This document shows, one piece after another, positions 29,757-38,049 of a stretch of DNA of 45,013 bases (positions are counted from its first letter, which is position 1; the number at the start of each line of letters is the position of its first letter). The position numbers and the translations under genes were made by a program. The stretch spans positions 1 to 45,013 of the forward strand of contig JAUIIB010000023.1 in NCBI GenBank assembly GCA_030431985.1. The letters are read 5' to 3'. The DNA comes from Gammaproteobacteria bacterium. Lineage in GTDB: Bacteria > Pseudomonadota > Gammaproteobacteria > Burkholderiales > Nitrosomonadaceae. The notes under the pieces are model-generated. The model was given only the letters and a program-made list of their open reading frames with translations, ran no database searches and was not told the DNA's origin.

Positions 29757-31208
29757 ATGCAGTGGGAAGTTGTTATCGGTCTTGAGGTGCACGCTCAATT
29801 GTCAACGCAATCCAAAATTTTCTCAGGTGCCTCGACTGCCTATGGTGCAAAGGCAAATGCTCAAGCAAGTATTGTTGATTTGGCACTGCCCGGAGTATTA
29901 CCCGTATTGAATCGCGGTGCTGTCGAGCGTGCAATAAAGTTTGGCCTTGCAATTGGTGCGAAGATCAATTCCCCGTCTATCTTCGCGCGTAAAAACTATT
30001 TCTATCCCGATTTGCCAAAGGGTTACCAAATTAGTCAATATGAATTGCCGATCGTAGAGGGGGGAGATATTCAAATTCAGTCGGAGGGGGTGGATAAAAA
30101 TATTCGTTTGACGCGTGCGCATTTGGAGGAAGATGCTGGAAAATCGTTGCACGAAGATTTTCACGGTATGAGTGGTATTGATCTGAATCGCGCAGGCACG
30201 CCATTGTTGGAAATTGTATCAGAGCCGGATTTACGCAGCAGTACAGAAGCCGTAGCTTATGCAAAAACACTGCATGCACTGGTGCGTTGGATCGGTATCT
30301 GTGATGGGAATATGCAGGAAGGTTCTTTCCGTTGTGACGCTAACGTGTCGATTCGTCCAAGTGGCAGCGAAACGTTAGGGACACGTTGTGAAATTAAAAA
30401 TCTCAATTCATTCCGTTTTTTAGAAAAAGCGATTGATTTTGAAATTGAACGGCAAATAGATATTCTTGAAGATGGCGGTGTTATACGCCAGGAAACCAGG
30501 CTTTACGATGCCGATAAGCATGAAACGCGCGTTATGCGGAGTAAGGAAGATGCCAATGATTACCGGTATTTCCCCGACCCGGATTTGTTGCCCGTTGAAA
30601 TTGACTCGGCCTGGATGACGCAACTTAAGAAAACGCTGCCGGAATTGCCGCACGTAAAGCGTGAGCGATATGCCGCTGAGTTTGGTTTGTCTGCGTATGA
30701 TGCATCGATATTGACTGGTTCGAGGGAAATAGCTGATTATTTTGAGGCAACAGTCAAATTGTTGCCCGCACATGCGAAGCAATGTGCGAATTGGATAATG
30801 GGAGAAATCAGTGCGCGTCTAAATAAGGCCGACATGGCTATTACTTCATGTCCGGTTACACCTGAAAAGCTGGTGGAGTTGCTTGCGAAGATCAATGACG
30901 GAACAATATCCAGCAAGGCCGCAAAGGTTGTTTTTGACAGTCTTTGGTCGGATGAAATGGAACAGAATATCGACGCGATAATCGATGGAAAAGGGTTGAA
31001 GCAGATTTCAGATGATGGAGCGATCGAGCAACAAATTGACGCGGTTCTGGCTGAAAATCAACAGCTTATAACAGATTATCGTAATGGAAAGGAAAAGGCA
31101 TTTAATGCTCTGGTTGGCAGGGTAATGAAGGCTACTCAAGGCAAAGCTAATCCGGCACAAGTAAGCGCAATGCTGAAGAAAAAACTATCATCTGGAACCG
31201 CAGGATAA
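29757..31208 (+). CDS. gatB: Asp/Glu-tRNA amidotransferase subunit B
   Basis: The tRNA-binding kinase-like subunit of GatCAB, 483 residues. [26 protein letters not shown] is the conserved N-terminus, so the ATG at 29757 is chosen; an upstream open frame to 29649 overlaps gatA. Other family segments are [39 protein letters not shown], and a C-terminal YqeY-like tail domain (about 400-480) ending [16 protein letters not shown]. Confidence 0.97.
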   Translation: MQWEVVIGLEVHAQLSTQSKIFSGASTAYGAKANAQASIVDLALPGVLPVLNRGAVERAIKFGLAIGAKINSPSIFARKNYFYPDLPKGYQISQYELPIVEGGDIQIQSEGVDKNIRLTRAHLEEDAGKSLHEDFHGMSGIDLNRAGTPLLEIVSEPDLRSSTEAVAYAKTLHALVRWIGICDGNMQEGSFRCDANVSIRPSGSETLGTRCEIKNLNSFRFLEKAIDFEIERQIDILEDGGVIRQETRLYDADKHETRVMRSKEDANDYRYFPDPDLLPVEIDSAWMTQLKKTLPELPHVKRERYAAEFGLSAYDASILTGSREIADYFEATVKLLPAHAKQCANWIMGEISARLNKADMAITSCPVTPEKLVELLAKINDGTISSKAAKVVFDSLWSDEMEQNIDAIIDGKGLKQISDDGAIEQQIDAVLAENQQLITDYRNGKEKAFNALVGRVMKATQGKANPAQVSAMLKKKLSSGTAG

Positions 31209-31257
31209 TTATCAGGGCATGGATGCTATTTGTGCCGGTGTTTATTGGGTTTGTCAA

Positions 31258-31986
31258 TTACTGCAGCATGCTGCGTAATCCCGCGAGTTCAGGGGAATTT
31301 GGCGATAATGTTTCAGCCCGTTGTACAAAAACCCGGGCTTTACTGGTATTGCCGCTGGCTATTGCGTTTTTGGCTAAGCCAACATACTTATCAACCATTT
31401 TTTGTATACCAGCTTGTGCCGCGCTGTTATTAGGGTCAATTGCAAGCACAGCCTGATAGTGTTCATAAGCGTTGTCGCCGGGTGGTGTCATCATCCGCAA
31501 TTCGTTGAGCGCTTTCTCAGCAGCACCCAGATGTTGTTCGATAGCAGGATCTGTGAGTGATTGCTGAACTTCCGATACTTCTTCTTGAATCATCGCAGTT
31601 TGTTCTTCTGTGGTGGTTTCAATAGTATCAGTCATTTGAGACATTTCTGTTTCGATAGACGTTGTGATGTCATCGTATGCTGTTTCGGTTTCATGCATCA
31701 TTTCTTCAGCATGTGATCGAACTTCTGCAGCGGCATTGTCAGCCGCATTGTCCATATCTACAATCAGGTCTGAAGCATATTCAGTTACTGAATCTGTTGC
31801 TTGCTCAACTTTGTCCATTGCAATTTGGCCGGCATCTTGAAGAGATTGGGCTGGCGCAGGACTGGTTGCTGCTGCAGATTCAACTGCCGCTTCATCATCT
31901 CCCCCTATTCCCATAAACTCAACCGCAATTAATGCGACGAGTACCAAGAGCCCCACTATCGAAAGCGCATTATTTGAATTCGCCAT
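31258..31986 (-). CDS. Membrane-anchored helical protein with apolipoprotein-like middle and TPR-like end
   Basis: A 242-residue protein of unknown function. One N-terminal membrane helix (about residues 8-25, LSIVGLLVLVALIAVEF) is followed by an Ala-rich linker. A long acidic amphipathic region follows (about 50-160) with many Glu/Thr/Met heptad-like repeats (for example VEQATDSVTEYASDLIVDM). The C-terminus (about 170-242) holds TPR-like helices: AYEHYQAVLAIDPNNSAAQAGI and NTSKARVFVQRAETLSPNSPEL. It is probably periplasmic and is convergent with gatB. Confidence 0.75.
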   Translation of the reverse strand: MANSNNALSIVGLLVLVALIAVEFMGIGGDDEAAVESAAATSPAPAQSLQDAGQIAMDKVEQATDSVTEYASDLIVDMDNAADNAAAEVRSHAEEMMHETETAYDDITTSIETEMSQMTDTIETTTEEQTAMIQEEVSEVQQSLTDPAIEQHLGAAEKALNELRMMTPPGDNAYEHYQAVLAIDPNNSAAQAGIQKMVDKYVGLAKNAIASGNTSKARVFVQRAETLSPNSPELAGLRSMLQ

Positions 31987-32144
31987 GAAAAAACTCCTTT
32001 GTTATATTAAAAAAAACGGTATACCATCGGTACGGTATCTGAAAACAGAACGCTGCTCTTTTTTGTCATTTTTGCTTTTATTATTTATTTTTGCTTCTAC
32101 TGTATTGACTTCACGGACTGTCAGGATTTATTCTGCCTTGTTAT

Positions 32145-32753
32145 TTAACTTATTTCAATATAAAACTTATTGCTGTGTTTTTCAATACTGATATGATTAT
32201 TTGTATCGGGGATAAGTAAGTTTCTGTAATTTTGCCAGTCAAAATAAGGCCCGGGATCCGTTTTACGATCAGGGGCGATAGTTTCATGTCCAACAATCGA
32301 CCGAATCGGGTAATGCTTGCACAAACAACGGGTGAGTGAGGCGAGCACGGAATATTGTTTTTTGGAAAACGGTACCGAGTCAGAACCTTCCAGTTCAATA
32401 CCGACAGAAAAGTTATTGCAAGCATTTTTGCCCTGCCAGGTTGACGTGCCGGCATGCCATGCACGGTGACGGCAGGACACAAATTGAATGATAGTTCCGT
32501 TGCGACGTATCAAAAAATGGCTGGATACATTGAATGCCGCAATCGCTTCGTAATAAGGATGGGCTTTGGGATCAAGTGTATTGGTAAACAGTTCAATGAT
32601 GCCGTTGCCGCCAAATTCACCTGGTGGCAAACTGATATTATGAATTACCAATAAAGTGATTTCAGTTCCGGACGGACGGTTGTCGTAATTGGGTGAATTG
32701 ATAAATTGCACACCATCATGGTGGAATAAATGACCGTTTGCATCAATTTTCAT
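32145..32753 (-). CDS. ampD: 1,6-anhydro-N-acetylmuramyl-L-alanine amidase AmpD
   Basis: A cytoplasmic zinc amidase in peptidoglycan recycling, 202 residues. The ATG at 32753 gives MKIDANGHLFHHDGVQFINSPN, as in the family; an upstream frame to 32804 is less likely. The zinc ligands are His38 (VIHNIS), His156 (VGHETIAP) and Asp166 (TDPGPYFDW). The catalytic-type Glu120 (GIELEG) and Lys164 are present. In many bacteria AmpD loss derepresses AmpC; there is no ampR or ampC here. It is divergent from tmk, with 87 bases between. Confidence 0.95.
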   Translation of the reverse strand: MKIDANGHLFHHDGVQFINSPNYDNRPSGTEITLLVIHNISLPPGEFGGNGIIELFTNTLDPKAHPYYEAIAAFNVSSHFLIRRNGTIIQFVSCRHRAWHAGTSTWQGKNACNNFSVGIELEGSDSVPFSKKQYSVLASLTRCLCKHYPIRSIVGHETIAPDRKTDPGPYFDWQNYRNLLIPDTNNHISIEKHSNKFYIEIS

Positions 32754-32840
32754 GAAAAGAATGAATCTGTCCGTGTATGATTTGCTGAAGCTACATCGAA
32801 TCATACCTGATAACTTTCAATACGCTCTACTGCTTTGATT

Positions 32841-33467
32841 ATGGTTTGCGGTAAATTTATTACGCTTGAAGGTGTTGATGGCGCGGGTAAATCGACCCAG
32901 CTGGAACATCTTGTCACATTGTTGCGGCAAAATGGGTTAACTGTGGTTGTGACCCGGGAACCGGGCGGTACGGTACTGGGCGAGCGGTTGCGAGCATTAT
33001 TACTTGATCAGGCGAGTGTGATGCACCCGGAAACCGAGGCATTACTCATGTTTGCGGCAAGACGAGAGCATCTCGATAAAGTGATTATACCGGCCTTGCA
33101 TAAAGGTTCCTGGGTAATATCCGACCGTTTCACCGATGCGAGTTTTGCTTACCAGGGTAGTGGTAGAGGACTGTCTTCGGGAAAATTAGCGTTACTTGAA
33201 CAATGGGTTCAGAACGATTTGCAGCCCGATTTAACGTTGTACTTTGACGTACCAGTTGAACTTGGTCGGCAGCGTGTTAATATTTCGAGAGCGCCGGACC
33301 GTTTTGAGCAGGAGCAACAGGTTTTTTTTCAGCGTGTGCGCGATGGCTATCTTGAACGTGCAAAACAGTATCCCAAAAGAATACATGTAATTGATGCCCG
33401 GCAAACCGAAAATAGTGTTAAGCAGGAAGTTGCTGGTATTCTCGAGTTATTACTGAAACGTACTTAA
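32841..33467 (+). CDS. tmk: Thymidylate kinase
   Basis: Phosphorylates dTMP to dTDP, 208 residues. P-loop GVDGAGKST lies near residue 11; the DRx motif appears in SDRFTDASFAYQGSGRGL, and the base-binding TREPGGT follows the first helix. The ATG at 32841 is preferred; an in-frame TTG at 32835 would add two residues. holB begins 2 bases after the stop, a conserved pairing. Confidence 0.96.
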   Translation: MVCGKFITLEGVDGAGKSTQLEHLVTLLRQNGLTVVVTREPGGTVLGERLRALLLDQASVMHPETEALLMFAARREHLDKVIIPALHKGSWVISDRFTDASFAYQGSGRGLSSGKLALLEQWVQNDLQPDLTLYFDVPVELGRQRVNISRAPDRFEQEQQVFFQRVRDGYLERAKQYPKRIHVIDARQTENSVKQEVAGILELLLKRT

Positions 33468-33469
33468 CG

Positions 33470-34615
33470 ATGGAAACAATACTGATCTGGCAGCGGGAAA
33501 TCTGGGCAACGCTCATGCAAAAACAGAATTTACGTTGCCACGCACTGTTGCTTAAAGGCCGAAAAGGCACCGGGAAGTTGAGTTTTGCGCGTTTATTAGC
33601 GCAATCATTGTTATGCATCAAACCGAATACAGGACATTTTGCCTGCGGTCAATGTGCTAGTTGTCACTGGTTTGTGTGCCAAACGCACCCCAATTTTACA
33701 ATGATTACACCCGAATCAATGGCTGAGACGTGCAACACTCAGATAAAAAGGATTAATCACTCAAAGTCTGATAGCTTGGCAAGCCATAATAAAGAACGTC
33801 CGGTAAATAATAAGCCTGCAAAAAGCCGATTGGGACAACAGATAAGTATTGACCAGATTCGCGGATTAGATGATTTTGTTTTTCTCACGGGGCATCAGGA
33901 AGGTTATAAGATCGTGCTCATTTACCCTGCAGAAGCCATGAATAATGCTGCAGCCAGTGCTTTATTGAAGAAACTTGAGGAGCCTCCTGAACAAACACTG
34001 TTTATTTTAGTTGCGCATCAATTCCAGCATGTGTTACCGACAATTCGAAGCCGCTGTCAGCAAGTTACTATGCCGGTTCCTGAAGCGGAAGAGGCGGTAC
34101 GATGGATGATGCAGCGGTGTTTCATGCCACCTGAATTTGGAAAACCTGGTGAATCGCAAAAATTGCAGGATCCTCAACATGCCCATATGTTGCTGGCGCT
34201 ATCGGGCTATTCACCGCTATACGCGCTTTCGTTACAAGGTGAAATTGAAGAATATCAGCAGTTTATTGGAGCTATCGGCGAGCCTGAACGCTTTGATCCG
34301 ATGGCGTTGTCTCAAGTTCTGCAAAATCAGGATTTGAGTGTAACGGTTCATTGGTTACAGAAGTGGTGTTACGATTTGATAAGTTTTTCTGTAGCGGGAC
34401 GCATACGCTACCATTTGCACTGGAAGGCGCAAATTTCTAGGCTGAGTAAACAGGTAAACCCACGAGCCTGCATGAACTATTTGCGTTTCTTGAATTCCAG
34501 GCAGCTGCTGTCACGGCATCCTGTTAACAACCGCTTGTTTCTTGAGGAAATCTTTATACATTACGAAAAATTATTGGTGTCGGCATCGTCTGTGCCAGAT
34601 TTCCCGGCAGGGTAG
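33470..34615 (+). CDS. holB: DNA polymerase III delta' subunit
   Basis: The clamp-loader subunit, 381 residues. It has an AAA+ P-loop-like GRKGTGKLSFARLLAQ, a zinc-binding-like CGQCASCHWFVCQTHPNF, and the sensor segment LFILVAHQFQHVLPTIRSRCQ with the SRC arginine finger. Between the zinc region and the next conserved block (about 82-117) there is a Ser/Lys/Asn-rich insertion, which makes the protein longer than the E. coli one (334). It is coupled to tmk. Confidence 0.92.
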   Translation: METILIWQREIWATLMQKQNLRCHALLLKGRKGTGKLSFARLLAQSLLCIKPNTGHFACGQCASCHWFVCQTHPNFTMITPESMAETCNTQIKRINHSKSDSLASHNKERPVNNKPAKSRLGQQISIDQIRGLDDFVFLTGHQEGYKIVLIYPAEAMNNAAASALLKKLEEPPEQTLFILVAHQFQHVLPTIRSRCQQVTMPVPEAEEAVRWMMQRCFMPPEFGKPGESQKLQDPQHAHMLLALSGYSPLYALSLQGEIEEYQQFIGAIGEPERFDPMALSQVLQNQDLSVTVHWLQKWCYDLISFSVAGRIRYHLHWKAQISRLSKQVNPRACMNYLRFLNSRQLLSRHPVNNRLFLEEIFIHYEKLLVSASSVPDFPAG

Positions 34616-34771
34616 AGCAATGGGTGTTTATAGGCGAAAAAATTATTAATCCGTGAGATCAATAAAAGCTAGAGGTGTTCAAGTTATTGATCGTAATCTG
34701 TAACCCGAGTTCGCTACATTTCAAGACTAAATAATAGTTTTGTTGTCAACTTAAGTTTAGAAGGATGCACT

Positions 34772-36211
34772 TTAATCTCTATCAAAATCCCAGTCAGAAT
34801 CCCCATCGTAATGCATGTCATCGTCCATATCTCGGGGAATCTCATGGTTATCCCAATCAAGATCTTCATCATGACGCATATCATCGTCTATATCTGGGGA
34901 CGTATCAAGGTCGTTCAGTTCATCAATAGCATTAAGATCTATTGGCGTAATTAGTTGCTCGTCTACTTCAATAGCATCAAAGCTATTCAATTCTTCCAGC
35001 GGGTTTTCTAGTTCTGGTGCCGATAGAAGCGCGTCATCCTGTGGATCTGAGATCTCTGGTTGTCCCAAAGGTTCCTCTTGCGAAGAATCGTCTACATCAC
35101 TTGCAACATTTGTATCGATATGAAGTGCATCACCCACTTCTACATCAGGAATGAATGTGCTGGTAAGCGTACCCAATTCGATATTAACAATATCTATACT
35201 CTCACCTGAGGTCAATCCGCTTGCCTGAATGAGTTGATCCTGATCGACGTCATTACCAATAATATCTAAAATTTGCAGATCCGATTCCAGTTTAAAGGTC
35301 TGGCGACCTAGACTGAATTCCGAATCATTGATTGGTTGTACATAGCCTTCAATGACCACGCGCTCTACCCGGTCCAGAATTTGATCAGTGGGACTGACTT
35401 GGATGTGCTGTGCTTGCAGGCTTTCATTATTCCATTGACCGCTCGCTGAAATTTCAGTGCCCAGTGTTATGTCTGACGGGTTTACTTGCTCATCGAATTC
35501 GATACGGGTGCCGCCAACAATAAAGCCATCGGTATCAATTTGAGTGACATGTCCGTTTATCCTGGCTTCTGCAAGTGGCTGACTTGGTTCAATACGAGAT
35601 GCAACGATTGTTCCGTCAGAAAGCCGGTGTCCACTTACTTGTACCCAATCATCGATTTGTAGGTTTTCAAGGCCGCTCTGTTCGTGTATTTGTATCACTT
35701 GGTCGAGTACCTGTATTTTTCCGGTTTCAGGGCTAATGAGATCGACTGGACCTACTACAGCATGGATAATTGCTATATTACGTGCAGTCACTTCATTACC
35801 CGCACCATCCGCGCGAATAGCTGCCATCTGACCCACTGCAAGATCAGCGGTTGTCGATGGCCGACCGTCTATAGTCACAGGTGTCTCGGGATTGTAGTGA
35901 ATCTTAACTCCATTCACGCAGATACTTGAAAACCCAGTAATGATACCAACAATACCGGTACCGCCGATTCCACCTTGCGTGTTGCCCGTTCCACCAATGC
36001 CGCCATCTTGAATACCTGTGCCACCAATCCCCGATTGAGCGATTGTGCCGCCAGTACTTGAATGTGTGGAAGCCTGTGGGTTATCCAGTGACGCTTTTCC
36101 TGCACAAGTATTTTCCGCCAATCCCTCTACCGCAAATGCCGATACTAATACTACGATGCCTATCGCCCGCGATAACAAATGAAACATGACTGTACGAAGG
36201 ATTATGCTCAT
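34772..36211 (-). CDS. DUF5666-repeat exported protein with Gly repeats and acidic repetitive tail
   Basis: A 479-residue protein. The signal peptide ends around VEGLA (residue 32); ATG 36187 is an alternative start. Three GIGGTG units (61-66, 71-76, 81-86) precede several DUF5666-like beta-domains of about 60-70 residues (for example AEARINGHVTQIDTDGFIVGGTRIEF and VVIEGYVQPINDSEFSLGRQTF). From about 375 the chain becomes strongly acidic. The last 40 residues hold an imperfect repeat, DDDMRHDEDLDWDN and DDDMHYDGDSDWDF. DUF5666 proteins are exported and of unknown function, often found near DUF6502 genes, as here. Confidence 0.8.
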   Translation of the reverse strand: MSIILRTVMFHLLSRAIGIVVLVSAFAVEGLAENTCAGKASLDNPQASTHSSTGGTIAQSGIGGTGIQDGGIGGTGNTQGGIGGTGIVGIITGFSSICVNGVKIHYNPETPVTIDGRPSTTADLAVGQMAAIRADGAGNEVTARNIAIIHAVVGPVDLISPETGKIQVLDQVIQIHEQSGLENLQIDDWVQVSGHRLSDGTIVASRIEPSQPLAEARINGHVTQIDTDGFIVGGTRIEFDEQVNPSDITLGTEISASGQWNNESLQAQHIQVSPTDQILDRVERVVIEGYVQPINDSEFSLGRQTFKLESDLQILDIIGNDVDQDQLIQASGLTSGESIDIVNIELGTLTSTFIPDVEVGDALHIDTNVASDVDDSSQEEPLGQPEISDPQDDALLSAPELENPLEELNSFDAIEVDEQLITPIDLNAIDELNDLDTSPDIDDDMRHDEDLDWDNHEIPRDMDDDMHYDGDSDWDFDRD

Positions 36212-36480
36212 GTCAATTTATTAGCGCCCTTTATCATCGTTTTTTGTTGGTTGATTAACTGATGTGCTTGATACGATAGATAAATTTAATTCTGTAGAGT
36301 CATTAAAAAATAGCTGTCACTTGGAACACGCCGTACATTTCTTTATGGCAAAACAGTTATATTTTTAACGCCGGTCTGTTTGAGTCAAATATCAATAAGA
36401 CCTATTTTCTCGAATCACGATAGTATGTATGGTACGGTCAAAAATACATTCAGCTTACACAGCCCGGCGTTAAATCCAGG

Positions 36481-37335
36481 TTAACCGATGGCTACATTAG
36501 CCCAACTGAGTTCATCCAAACTAATACCTGTTAGCGTAATTGATGCGTCGTCGCCAATAAGGTTGATGAATAAATCTTCGCCATTCTGTATGACTTGAGA
36601 TACCAAGCTCGTCAGATGCTGCTCCGATTCCAAACCTAAGTTTTTATCGAACATGAGTATATCACCTTCACTTGGATTGAAATTTTCAATGCGCAAATTC
36701 TCGAACTCATTAATGACAAAAGAGTCGACTCCGAATTCACCAAAAGACACTATTTCACACTCTTCTATTATATCAAGTGTATCAAATGATTCATGCTCAG
36801 CTGTGTTTGCTTTTGCGTAAATTTCGTCCAGTTCAGCATAAATCTCTTCCGTTCGAGCAATTTCTGCTTCACTGAGTTTTTTTATACCGTATAAATCATC
36901 CAGCGCATCAAATAATTTATCCAATTCCTTTTGGTCGGCATCAGATAGCACCTTTGGCGTAAATAGTTTGTCAAGGCGTGATTCAAGTTCAGTCAGTTTC
37001 TTTTCCTCATCAAATGTTAATTGACTGTCTTCAAATAATTTATCAATCTCTTCGAGAATTGAGTCTAGCTGTTTTTCCTGCACTTTTGTGAGCGGTTCCG
37101 GTTCTGTCTTTTGCAGTATTTTATCAATCGCATCTGTTAATTCACTTTCTTTTTTCTTCTCCGCATCCGTCAAATTTTCTTTAGGTGTGCCAAAGATATT
37201 GTCGAGCTCTTTATTCAATGTATCAACGCGTTTTTGGTCTTCAGCGGAGAGTCTCGTTAATGGGATTACCGGTGGGCTGACATGCGAGATTTCTCCATTA
37301 GAACCGGTCATTTGAGGGTAAAGACTGTTGGTCAT
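36481..37335 (-). CDS. Acidic six-repeat helical protein with putative type I secretion C-terminus
   Basis: A 284-residue protein without an N-terminal signal peptide. Six tandem units of 24-27 residues start at about 29, 55, 82, 106, 130 and 154, each of the form L[ST]..(E/D)(Q/K)K..(D)..L...(L/I)D.(L/I)(F/Y), for example LTFDEEKKLTELESRLDKLF. The C-terminal 75 residues (LRIENFNPSEGDILMFDKNLGL, then LTSLV...NGEDLFINLIGDDASITLTGI) resemble secretion targets of type I exporters. This is judged by pattern. No type I ABC/MFP genes lie beside it; an ABC exporter exists at 17250 but has no evident MFP partner. Confidence 0.65.
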   Translation of the reverse strand: MTNSLYPQMTGSNGEISHVSPPVIPLTRLSAEDQKRVDTLNKELDNIFGTPKENLTDAEKKKESELTDAIDKILQKTEPEPLTKVQEKQLDSILEEIDKLFEDSQLTFDEEKKLTELESRLDKLFTPKVLSDADQKELDKLFDALDDLYGIKKLSEAEIARTEEIYAELDEIYAKANTAEHESFDTLDIIEECEIVSFGEFGVDSFVINEFENLRIENFNPSEGDILMFDKNLGLESEQHLTSLVSQVIQNGEDLFINLIGDDASITLTGISLDELSWANVAIG

Positions 37336-37451
37336 AATTGTTCCTTTTGTTTGTAAATTTGATTAAAAATTATTGGCAAAATGTATGTCATTTCACGTAG
37401 TGGCGCAAAAAGAGGTTCGAAACTTAATCCCGCTGATGACGCAATATATTG

Positions 37452-37504
37452 CGTGTGATTATTTCCCACGAATAATAGCAATATACGCGGGAAAATATCC
37501 CATG
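37452..37504. promoter_or_regulatory. Two related 19-bp dyads upstream of the secreted-protein gene
   Basis: CGTGTGATTATTTCCCACG (37452-37470) and CGCGGGAAAATATCCCATG (37486-37504) share the form CGTGGGA-N5-TCCCACG with mismatches. They lie 117-169 bases upstream of the start of the minus-strand gene at 37335 and 34 bases apart centre to centre, which is close to three helical turns. Likely operators for a dimeric regulator. Confidence 0.45.
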
Positions 37505-37620
37505 TAAAGTGTTTTTTTAATAATAGGGCATTTGGATAATCAGGTGCTGACATCGTTATCCTGATTAATTCAGTTATTTGTAAAGGTGCGCATAAAATAC
37601 TTTACGTGGGATATTTTCCC
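37489..37620. repeat. 22-bp inverted repeat pair
   Basis: The 22 bases at 37489-37510 (GGGAAAATATCCCATGTAAA...) are the reverse complement of 37599-37620 (ACTTTACGTGGGATATTTTC...) with one mismatch. The arms are 88 bases apart and each contains a GGGA-N5-TCCC dyad. Confidence 0.85.
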
Positions 37621-37658
37621 ATGTAATATGAATTATGCGTGAAAAAGTTACACGCATA
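37605..37658. promoter_or_regulatory. Third and fourth dyads of the same type
   Basis: CGTGGGATATTTTCCCATG (37605-37623) has 7-bp arms with one mismatch around TATTT. TATGCGTG (37634-37641) and CACGCATA (37651-37658) form perfect 8-bp arms around 9 bases; its core CGTGAAAAAGTTACACG resembles the dyad at 15508-15524. They lie about 390-440 bases upstream of the DUF6502 gene and 270-320 upstream of the 37335 start. Confidence 0.45.
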
Positions 37659-37850
37659 CATGATGGATATTTCTGAATTGCAGCATTGTCAGAAATTGAC
37701 GTTTCTAAATAAACCGACACAGATATTGGAGATTATTATGGACTAGACTAGGATAATTTTATTAATGACTCTGACTCTTAATTGTTGGACTATCTGACTA
37801 TTGCACCAATACTTAGATTCTTGAGTGCAGTATTCAGAACATTACTTGCA

Positions 37851-37883
37851 AGCTTTCAACGCCGATTATCGGCGTTGAAAGCT
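37851..37883. repeat. 33-bp palindrome with 16-bp perfect arms
   Basis: AGCTTTCAACGCCGAT (37851-37866), one central T, then ATCGGCGTTGAAAGCT (37868-37883). The arms are perfectly complementary. There is no T-run on either side, so it is not a normal terminator. It lies in the gene-free stretch 37336-38049, about 170 bases upstream of the DUF6502 start. The rest of that stretch beyond the dyads is AT-rich without other clear elements. Confidence 0.85.
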
Positions 37884-38049
37884 CAATTTCACTTCCGTGC
37901 ATTTGGATGCATAGAAAGAAACGCTAATAATCCTTATAAATCTTTATTGTGCTTCGTATACTTACAAAAGCGTAATTAATTGCGTAAGATTTACATTGTC
38001 GGATTGGTTTACTACAACAATGTTTTTTAATGCGTAAATTAATAAATAG

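Noticed and set aside
37332..37553. 73-codon minus-strand frame overlapping the next gene's start by ATGA
   Set aside because: It covers two of the operator-like dyads, has no ribosome binding site, and shows no recognisable composition or domain; more likely chance.
37782..37979. 65-codon plus-strand frame
   Set aside because: It runs through the 33-bp palindrome and has no protein-like features.
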